The translations under genes and the position numbers were made by a program. Source: Mactromeris polynyma (taxonomy: Eukaryota; Mollusca; Bivalvia; Venerida; Mactridae). Taken from it: 64,000 nucleotides of DNA. Where the stretch lies: NCBI GenBank assembly GCA_032209605.1, contig JASFXZ010000010.1:8887385-8951384 (forward strand), written 5' to 3'. Position 1 is the stretch's first letter. Every line of letters begins with the position of its first letter. This document shows, piece after piece, positions 55,255 to 64,000 of the stretch. The notes under the pieces were generated by a model. The model did no database searches. It saw nothing but the letters and a program-made list of their open reading frames with translations, and was not told the DNA's origin.

Positions 55255-58200
55255 CTATACTCCTGGTCGAAATGGTGACAGTGTAAAGAATAACACCAAA
55301 GACAGCACCCATGTTATAATCCCAGTAATAACGCCACATACAACAAATATCTTCGCTCGTTTTGCTTGTTTACGACACTCGACCTCGTCACCAAGTTGCC
55401 AGGCATAGTTTGCTTTCACTGAAATAAATTAAGATCAGAGATCTAAGCCTATATAGTACAGTAAAACCTCACTTAAAGACCACCACCATAATTATTAAGA
55501 ACACAATTTTCAAGTCCATTTTCACTGTTTGCTAATTATTCAACCTCAATATTAAGACCACCTCAATAAGAATACATATGTACCAGTTTTCAAGAGTCCC
55601 AATGGTGGTCTTATTATTGAGGTTTTACTGTAATTAAATAAAAATTATTTTGTGAACTTTTTTGAATAATAAGAATAGAAAGCACAACTACTTTTTTGAT
55701 CAAGAACTTTCATTAAAGTGGAAATTACATGAATAAACAAACAGTTTCGATCACTGGCAAATTATATAGATTGACCTCCCTTATTCAGCAAGCTTCTATC
55801 CAAATACTTGGCATCGCCCGAAATAAAGATCACGCCCTGATGTATCTTAGGCACGTCAAATTAAAATGGGCTATTTGACATCATGTATTATTCGAAATAA
55901 AATTTCAGACTCAATGAATTTGAATTAACCAGGTCCGACTGGTACATTATTCACAAAACAATAATTGTACATGTAATATAATTTTGTGTTCCACATGAGC
56001 CTCAATAAAAATCTGCTTGTTTTGAAAACTAAAATATATTCCAGGAAGAAATTAAGTTTTTGCTATTATTGTATTCCGTAAAATCAACAATTCTTTCTAT
56101 GTTCATAGAATCAGCACCATTGCTATTAAAGAATAAAAAAATTAAGTCATGAACTTTGGTTTAACAGTTAAATCAGGTTCAGGAATTAATTGAAAACAAC
56201 AGATTGTATTGAACTACGCTCAAATTATATTTTTTAATTTGTACAAATTAGCTATTTCATATGTCCACAGTAAATTTTATACTGTATGTATGCTGGCTAT
56301 TTCATTAATATATTTTGCGATTTCTACTATCATACTATATACAGTTTTCCTAAATATTTTCACAATGACTTAAGATATCTATACATGTATACAGGGATTT
56401 ATTTGAATATCTGTAATAAAAATGGACAAAACTTACATCCAAAGTGCCATCCCGCTATACCCCAACAAAAGTTACATAACATTATAACAAAACATGACGT
56501 CACAACAAAGTCTTTCGGTTTGTCGGCGGGATCCGGTTTCGTTTGTACCACGATTGTCGTCTGCCCCGTTTCTGTTGTAGAATACTGTAGAAAGAAATAC
56601 ATAATACTAATTAGAACAAGAAATATCTTGAAAAAAGTTGGTCAGCACAATTTGAAGGTTAAGTTTTTTTATGCATCATAAACAATTGCCGAGATGCTAA
56701 GAATGCTGTTCACTCCATATCAAAAATAGATTATGGTAAATTCACTGAAATCATTTGATTTTGGTAATGTAACGTTCCACTTATAAAAAGATTAACCAAT
56801 CTGCATTTCAAACGTTTTTTGGTTGAAGAGAAGCTGGTTTAGTAGTTAACGTAAGATTTGATTGGTTTAAACAACAATGCGTCGAAAAACAAATTTTAGT
56901 GACTAATTTTTATTCCACTGTGAAAGTAAGTTATCATAATGAACACAAACTTATATTACAGTAACATTTCAGCTTGACTGTATATAAATCACACTATTTA
57001 TTTAGACGCGCCCATGACCTATATTAGAGACGGAGGTTATGACTTCAAGTATTTCCCAAAAAAAGTTTTGCAGTCATCTCAAACAATAGCGTGATTTCTT
57101 GGAAAGGTTTCATTGGCTTAATTTTGGTGCATGAATTAAGTGGACATGAAAATGTTTACATATGTTGTAAAAGTATTTTTTTTTTTTTCAATTTGAAAAA
57201 CAGATTTTTTTCAGAATTGAGTAAAGCGTTTCTGATGAGACGTCTTCATTTTGTAGTTTACTTTTGCAGTTTGTTCTTAATATTGGCATTGCTATAAAAA
57301 GAAAATTAAACGTCTGATTTCTAAACATTTGGAATCAAATAAAACTTTTAAGATAGATCTGTTAGAAAATGTTTAAAACCTGAAAATGGATATTTTGGTC
57401 ACAAATACATGTACAGATTATATCGTTGGGACACCTCATTTGTTTTCCAACCTTAACTATAGTCCTAACCTGGGGTTATTCAGCATTAAGGTGCACAAAA
57501 CACAAAATTTTATCTGAGTCTGAGAGTGAATCCCCCAGGGTGTAAAATGAATTACAATGTTTGTGGACCATTTTTCTGGAAATTAATTAGAACAAGTTAA
57601 TAATAAAAACTTCTTTATCGTATTCAGTACCATTGTAATCAATTCATTTGAGTGCGGCATTTTCATTTCAGGCATTCAGATTTCCGTACTTATCCAATCA
57701 GACGAGTAAATTCAAAAGTTAACCATGCAGACAAGGAAGGTGTGTCCAGATGTTGTAGTCAGCAATAGATAGTTCCCACATCTACAATATTTACCTCCCT
57801 TGTTCTTAATCATCAGCCATTTTGACAGACAAAACTGATACGCCCTTATAGGAGAAATTTCAAAAAATGTGATAACTGAGAAAATACCAAGAAAATTTGC
57901 ATGTGGCAACCACTTTTTCTACAGCTTACTTAGCAAAATGCCCACATATAAACTTTAAGGCCTATCAAAACTGCCGACAATTCAGAACAAGGGAGGTAAA
58001 TGTTGTAAATGTGGGAACTATGTATATTAAACTTGTCAGCATACATCAATATTTATCATTCAAACTATTCATACTACTGCATAAGGAAATAATCCTTTAG
58101 TTCCAAGAAATGGAAGTAAAAGCGTAGATCAAAAGATTATTGTGAACTTTCATAACCTTTGGTCTTCAATCTGTGTAAACACAGTAAGTACCTCATTATG

Positions 58201-60116
58201 ATGTTAATCAAAATTGATAGCATACATAACCACATATTAAATTGTACTATTACAGCTGATAATGTATTTTAACAGCTTAACATAATTTTAACAGCTGAAA
58301 ATGCATGTTGACAGCATAATATTGCAATGTAACAGCTTAAATTATGCTTTAACAACTATAATGCACTCCAACAGTTTAAGCTGTGCTTTAACAGCTGAAA
58401 ATGTGCTTCAACAGCATAAATTGTGCTTTAACAGCTGAGAATGTGATTGAACAGCTGAAAACATGCTTTAACAGCTAAATATATACTGTTACAGCTTAAC
58501 ATTGTTTTAACAGATGAAAATGCTAGTTGAAGGTTTAATAGCTGAATATGTGCTTGAACAGTTGAGAGTAGGCTGAAAATTTGTTTTAACAACTGAATAT
58601 GTACTGTAACAGCTTAACATTGTTTTTACAGCTGAAAGTGTACTGTAACAGTTAAAAATGCAATTTGAATGCTTAAATAGTTCTTTAACAGCTTAATTTG
58701 CAATTTAACAGTTTAAATTGTGCTTCAGCAGCTTAAATTGTGTTTTAACTGCTTATTTTGACAGCCTTTTTACATTATGCTTAACAGCTTTATATTGTAT
58801 TTAAGTTTATATGTCCTGGTGTATACATCCATAGTTCAGTGAATTTCTAATATTTACCATTGTATTGTATACAATTTTGACAAAGGACATACATACAAGC
58901 TATAATGTACATATACGTAAAATGTGGGGAAATTTCATTGTGTAAAAAGTGAGTAAAAAATGTATTTCTGTAATGAATCAGACATCTGTGGTTACTGAGG
59001 TGACATTACACAACAATGATCAATCTTCACATCTTCAATATGGAGACAATAAAAAGTCAATAAAGCCATAAAAAACAACGTAACAATGAACGTTTACATA
59101 CACAGTTGTAAAGTTTTTAATGCATATAAAGTTTAAGAATTTTTTTTTTTTTATAAACATATAAAGGATAGGGGTGAAAACAGATATTGTTTGTAATGGG
59201 TCAGGTACAGACTTTTCCAGCTATTAGTTTGGAGGAAGACCTGCTGGATGGCTTCCTTGCATACAAATGTCTTTAACATGGGTAAATATTAGGTGGACTT
59301 CCTTATAATGGTTTACATGGCACAAACTGACGTTGACATAAAAAACATAACGATTCGATGTGATGTATCGGAATTCGACTACGGAGCTCACAATTTGATT
59401 CACAATTCATACCCTGGTATTTTCGATTCGATTCGCTTTTTTTAGTTCCAGTTCACCAAACTGTTATTTGGTACAGTAATCACGGGTTTAAGCCACACTT
59501 AGTCACGTCGTAGTCACTTCCCCTGTTGCTACGTTATTTACCGGAAGTAAAGTTTAGTAAAATGGCTTTCGTCGTTAAATTAAGTGAAAGGTTTTGTTTT
59601 TTTCCAATGTATTCTTTAAATTTGAGAAGTAAAACCACTGTGAACAAATACTAAGTTGTTTCTTTAGTAAATTAATTTTCATTTGCAAAACTCTCGATTT
59701 CAATTGGCCTGAAATGAATTCAAAAGCCTTTAGATAAATGAGAATGCTGTTACGTAAGCATATAAAAAATCGAATCGAAAAAATCGAATTGGTTGACAGT
59801 TGAATCGTTGAAGTTCTAATCAAAACCTCACTTAAAGTGCATTTTATCTTCATAAACCAATCGCTCTTTCACATTTTAACTCTACAATCAGACCACTTCG
59901 TAACTAAGACCAGCTTTCTTCTAAACTAATGGAGGTCTTATTATTGAGGTATCATAGTACCTTTATTCCAGGTGCTTCTGAATCTCCCGTTGTAATAACC
60001 GGCTTTTTGGAGACATCTATTTGAACTTCAGTATGATCAATAGTTGCTGCACTGTTGCTGTTTGCGTTTGGTATAACCCCTTCTACTTCTGGCTGAGAAA
60101 TGTCTTCGTTCATCAT
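55255..60116 (-). CDS. CD225/dispanin-family two-helix membrane protein (IFITM/PRRT-like), 155 aa
   Basis: Three minus-strand exons (60116-59961, 56584-56437, 55418-55255) have GT-AG borders and join in frame to 156 codons. Residues 1-72 are polar and predicted disordered. The CD225 domain follows: KPKDFVVTSCF into helix 1 (about 78-98, with NFCWGIAGW), a loop with LKANYAWQLGDEVECRKQAK, and helix 2 (about 125-148, AKIFVVCGVITGIITWVL). The GD in the loop, the AK before helix 2 and the small-residue GxxxG (130-134) match the IFITM/PRRT pattern. C92 corresponds to the membrane-proximal cysteines that are S-palmitoylated in IFITM proteins. Vertebrate relatives sit in plasma or endosomal membranes with diverse roles (antiviral, synaptic), so a specific role should not be copied. 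An AG acceptor one base before the ATG implies an upstream untranslated exon. Confidence 0.85.
55457..55632. mobile_element. Foldback element, 'TACAGTAAAACCTCA' family
   Basis: TACAGTAAAACCTCACTTAAAG at the left and TTATTGAGGTTTTACTGTA at the right are inverted. It lies 40 bp upstream of the last dispanin exon, within intron 2. Confidence 0.75.
55769..55943. mobile_element. Foldback element 'TCGGACCT' family, copy 3
   Basis: GATTGACCTCCCTTATTCAGC at the left and GAATTAACCAGGTCCGACTGG at the right correspond to the copy at 41775, with more divergence. Confidence 0.5.
57768..58022. mobile_element. MITE with TIR TAGTTCCCACATCTACAA (short copy)
   Basis: ATAGTTCCCACATCTACAAT and TTTACCTCCCTTGTTCTTAA at the left mirror ACAAGGGAGGTAAATGTTGT and AATGTGGGAACTAT at the right, about 65 bp per arm. 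No ORF of its own. It is in dispanin intron 1 and is the uninterrupted relative of 52165-52946. Confidence 0.75.
58253..58800. repeat. Degenerate tandem repeat around AACAGCTTAAATTGTGCTTT
   Basis: About 25 diverged copies of a 19-23-bp unit containing TTTAACAGCTGAAAATGTGC or TTAACAGCTTAAATTGTGC. An old array in dispanin intron 1. The repeated CAGCTG would give a cluster of E-box-type sites by chance. Confidence 0.75.
59816..59959. mobile_element. Foldback element, degenerate 'AAAACCTCACTTAAAG' copy
   Basis: CAAAACCTCACTTAAAGTGC at the left and GGTCTTATTATTGAGGTATC at the right are the family termini. The right end abuts the donor of dispanin exon 1 (59960). Confidence 0.5.
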
Positions 60117-61177
60117 CCTGTAAATACCACAAAATTCAAATATTATTTCATGCTTTCAGGTGATTTACTGCGGAATAACAGCGAATTATTATCCGATTTT
60201 TCAGTGTGAAATTACCAAAGAATTAATAACGTCTTACTAAGGACATATTATCAAATATTGAGACATTCAACGAAAAATTTAATGTTATTCACAAGTAAAT
60301 TAGAAAAAAGGACAAAAATGAAGCATAAAATAAATAGAATATTCGTATATATCGGTGTAAGATCGAATTGTTTCACCTTTGGAATATCTGACTCAAATTT
60401 TCGTGAAAATATATCATTCGCAGCTCACTCAGTGAAATAACTATCGATCTTACACAAAAAGACACAAATATCCTCTATTAAGCTACCACAAATGCTGACC
60501 ACTGTGACGCTCTCTCAGCCTCTCTCAGCCTCAGGCATTTTGTGCATGCTGAATTTTCAGCTAATCACACCAATTGTAAGCAGAGACAGTTTAATTTTAA
60601 TCTGCACAAAAGATAACATGAATGGAGACCCAATGAATGTAGGAACAAAAGTATGTGACATACATGTAGAAAAGATTGCAAATTCCGCAAATTCAACAAT
60701 GTAAAAAACATCCAAATCGCATAATTTTCCTTGTTGTCAAAAGAACATTTTTATATACACTACGGTAAATGTAACAATACATGTACTGATTTCAGCAACA
60801 TCTCAAAATGTTCAACTCATAAAATTATCCACCATGGGATTTTTTGAAACAAATACACATATCATACTCTTGCTCAGACAAGTATTTGCATAATGACAAA
60901 AAATGACAAACTGAAGCATGAGTACACACAACTAGCATGCCATTATTTTAGCAAAATAACCAGAAAAAGCATTAATTAAAACTTTGGAACAGCGAGACCC
61001 TACATCCAAAATAGTCGCTTTTTTATACATAATTATACATTATATTTGCTTAATTATGAAACACCATTCTCAAACACTGAGCTCGACTTAAGCATACTTA
61101 TAACAACAGTTTTATCAACAGTTTGGTTGAAATTCATAACAAATATTTATTTATATAACAAATATTTATTTATATAT

Positions 61178-61522
61178 GAGCGACGCTGTACGATTTCCAA
61201 CCTCTTCTTTAAGTGACATCATTTCAAGTAAACGCAACATGTGATGTTACTATTTGCAAGCAGGAAACTATATTTTTTCCATAATTATGGTCATTTCGTT
61301 TTCATATTGCCGAATTGCCGCTGTACGATTTCCAACACAACATTTCCAGAAAAAGTCACAAGTGACATCACCCTGTACTGACAGTATGCAATATTTGCCC
61401 CATATGGCAATATGAAAACGAAGTAAATATTGTTACCTGCTTGCAAATAGTGTGATCACATGTTGCGTTTTCTTGAAACGACGTCACTTATGTAAGAGGT
61501 TGTAAATCCCATAGCAGCGCTC
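61178..61522. mobile_element. Foldback element with about 90-bp imperfect arms
   Basis: GAGCGACGCTGTACGATTTC, then CGCAACATGTGATGTTAC and TATTTGCAAGCAGG, are mirrored by CCTGCTTGCAAATAGTGTGA, then ATCACATGTTGCGTTTTC and AGCAGCGCTC. A second inner inverted pair (TTTCGTTTTCATATTGCC / GGCAATATGAAAACGAAG) lies between. No ORF of its own. Confidence 0.7.
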
Positions 61523-61816
61523 GTGATATGTTCTTGTTTGTTAGCTTTAAATATCGGTATTTATAGGTAGAATGTTACAATTTATCAACGGTTGTGGTTG
61601 ATCTAAGCAGGTGTGTTGTACAATGGGAAACACAGACTGACTACAACATTAATTAAAGTCACACATCAGGTGAGAATGTTTGCTGTTAATGAATGTTAAG
61701 ACAAATAATTACCTAATGTGGGTTTAAATGTCATTGATAATTAGTGTGTGAATTTTATGTCGGGACAATTCAGTGTCTTGAAGTGCATTCAGTTGTCCTA
61801 TCATGTTTAATCTGAA

Positions 61817-61981
61817 TACAGTAAAACTTCAATAATAAGACCACCTTTAGGACCCATAAAAACTGGTCTTAATATGGAGGTAAAATAAAGAGCAAAACAG
61901 TGACAATGGACTTAAAGATAGTGATCCTCATTTTGAGGTGGTCATATTATTTAGGTGGTCTTTAGTTGAGGTCTTACTGTA
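61817..61981. mobile_element. Foldback element, 'TACAGTAAAACTTCA' family
   Basis: TACAGTAAAACTTCAATAATAAG at the left, TTGAGGTCTTACTGTAG at the right, 165 bp, with internal CTGGTCTTAATATGGAGG. Family reference copy at 19436. Confidence 0.75.
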
Positions 61982-62334
61982 GTTTAATTATTTTAAATGT
62001 TGAAGACAAATGGATATACATTTGTACATGTATTAGCATGTTACATCAGTAAGTATACAGTATGAGATTGATACACATGATCCCTACATTTGAGATTTAA
62101 CCCAAGCCGAAAAAATTTACATGATATGAACAGAATGAAGTACGATCAAATGTCCATGAAATATTTATCAAATAGATAGGACATTGACAGGTATTTCCAT
62201 ACACATCTCTGTACTGTACTTATAATACAATGTATTACAAACTTGAGAAAGAATGAAGATAAAATACCATAAGAGTGATCTAACAGTATGACACCCTGTC
62301 ATCTGATAGACTCAGATTGGTGTCATATACCCGA

Positions 62335-62506
62335 TACAGTTAAACCTCAATAATAAGACCACCCTTGAAAACTGGTCTTTATACTGATATGAACTTTATA
62401 TTGAGGTTGAATAATGAGAAAAACAGTAAAAATGGACTTGAAAATTGTGTTCTGAATATTGAGATGGTCTTATTATTGAGGTAGTCTTTAAGTGAGGTTT
62501 TACTAT
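62335..62506. mobile_element. Foldback element, 'TACAGTTAAACCTCA' family
   Basis: TACAGTTAAACCTCAATAATAAG at the left and TAAGTGAGGTTTTACTA at the right, with internal GTAAAAATGGACTTGAAAAT shared with the copies at 19436 and 55457. Two copies lie within 700 bp here. Confidence 0.75.
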
Positions 62507-64000
62507 ATAATTTGCATGTACACTCAAAGCAGGAAGTCAAGCAGGGCCCGAAAGAAGTGAAATATGTTGCGGGTAGCTCCCTTAGCATTCAGTAATGTAA
62601 CGTGTAAACAGTATTATCTGGAGATCAATAAGGGAAAGTAAGTATGAGTTGGTCACTTACTTAGTTGCTTATGTTACGTGTTGAACACACACAACGTTTA
62701 ATAAACTTTTTTATTTGATTGTGAGTACATGATTGTACATGCAACACAATTATGCTTGTTTTTCATGGGCACTGATAAAATATTTACAAACAGATAAATT
62801 AAGTGGATGAATAGTTGAAATAATGATAACTGAAGTATGCTAAATCTATAGTTAACCAGTTATCTTTATTTCAACATATGTTTTGAGGAATTAAGGCATA
62901 GTGGTCACAGTGTAGAGTGTTTGACTAGATTTGATGGTCACAGGTTTGAATCCATCCTCGGGAAAGGCCGGCCGACAACCGCCGCTACCTTTGTAACTCT
63001 CAATTAGACACATGTGTCAGTGAGTAACCTAAACAGCAGTCATTGCGAGTGTTTAATGTGATAACTTGTTTCACAATCAATGTTAAATACGGATCTTATT
63101 ATAAGATCCGTGTGTAAAATATATAATTTGACGTTAACATAGGTTTAAATAAAAACTGTTGAATAAATACACTGGGAGAGGTTGCATATCGACAAGGTGT
63201 CACGGGGCCCTGAATAATTTGGTTGGAATGTGCGTTGGAACACAGCAAAGCTCACGACCACACCTTATAAGGCACATGTGCGGACATCAGTGTGTTTCAA
63301 ATATGCAATATTCCCTTACCACAATTAAACTGACCACACCTTGTAAGGCACCTGTGTGGACACCAAGTGTGTTTCAAAATATATGCAATTATTCCCTCAC
63401 CATAATTAAACTAAAATCAATTGAAATACAGGAACATTAAAAGCATTAACTCTGTCTAAATGAAAACATTTAAAATATTTGATTACCACGTATATATTTT
63501 TGTGCATTTCTCTTTGAAAAGACCAAACGTTTGTATAACATAGATTTCAATTGATCGTTATGAGAATATAATGACAATACAATGTAATTACATGTCATTT
63601 TGATGGATTAGTGAAAAATATATGTTTTAATGGTATTTCTTTTAGATACGTGTATTTCATTTATTGCCAAATTCACCTGGTTTAATTAAGATAAATCATA
63701 CTTACGTGTCGCCTTGATTGTGAATATTTAAGTCATTCCAAAGAAAATGTTCAATAAATTATTTAGTTGGTCACACTCCAAGAGAATTTACGTTTGAATT
63801 ATTCCGCAAATGACTATTATACATGTAACTTAGGTGTGTTTACATTCATGAATGTGACCTTGACATTCACCTGACCTAACACACCTGCGTGACGTTTGTC
63901 AGACTTACCTGTAAAACTTGTCAAGGGAGATAATCAAGTCAAGCCTGATCTGTCATTCGGAACACCTTGGTGATATTTGCTTAAATAACAAACAAGGGAG

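Larger units (their letters stand above)
60117..64000. other. Noncoding region upstream of the dispanin start codon
   Basis: An acceptor directly before the dispanin ATG implies that its first, untranslated exon and promoter lie somewhere here or beyond. I cannot place them. Recognisable contents are an 18-bp duplication at 61141-61176, the foldback at 61178-61522, and MITE-like copies at 61817 and 62335. A B-box-like GGTTTGAATCC near 62950 lies in a probable SINE remnant (about 62920-63050). A 'CACCTTRTAAGGCAC' duplication lies at 63260-63390. Short ORFs show no features of genes. Confidence 0.5.

Overview
The window looks like nuclear DNA of a marine bivalve mollusc. The genes are intron-rich with GT-AG introns up to about 8 kb, intergenic DNA is AT-rich, and the noncoding sequence is crowded with short foldback elements and SINE-like copies. 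Characteristic are 3' ends reading GGCGTTAAACCC or rc GGCTTTACGCC, and a 'tatgccctccttcgaag...gtccgtc' dispersed repeat common in clam and mussel genomes. The species cannot be named from sequence alone. There are no rRNAs, no convincing tRNA genes, no prokaryote-style operons and no intact transposon protein.

Layout. (1) 544-9540, plus strand: the 3' half of a Ser/Lys/Pro-rich, probably microtubule-plus-end-binding protein resembling GTSE1. It has two alternative 3' ends and a 21/22-bp satellite in its last intron. (2) 14254-25516, minus strand: an essentially complete actin-related protein 8 gene (ACTR8, INO80 complex), 13 exons and 592 codons by my splicing. Its intron 8 holds a 2.1-kb minisatellite (43-bp unit) that appears to have grown out of the exon 8 / 5' splice-site junction. 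(3) 27411-41116, plus strand, head-to-head with ACTR8: a five-exon gene for an unrecognised 586-residue single-pass membrane protein. It has a Thr-rich stretch, one membrane helix, and a 457-residue cytoplasmic tail with repeated YxxL-type tyrosine motifs, so it resembles a transmembrane signalling adaptor. (4) 41117-53969: about 13 kb without recognisable coding sequence, made of 3' UTR, foldback elements and tandem repeats. (5) 53970-54141, minus: an isolated, probably terminal coding exon. (6) 55255-60116, minus: a three-exon CD225/dispanin (IFITM-like) membrane protein. (7) 60117-64000: noncoding, rich in foldback elements.

The genes are unrelated in function (mitotic/microtubule, chromatin remodelling, membrane signalling, dispanin) and show no sign of working together. 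The most unusual points are the splice-site-derived minisatellite in ACTR8 with three tandem in-frame donors, the unrecognised adaptor-like protein, and a small hairpin family whose two arms covary between copies.
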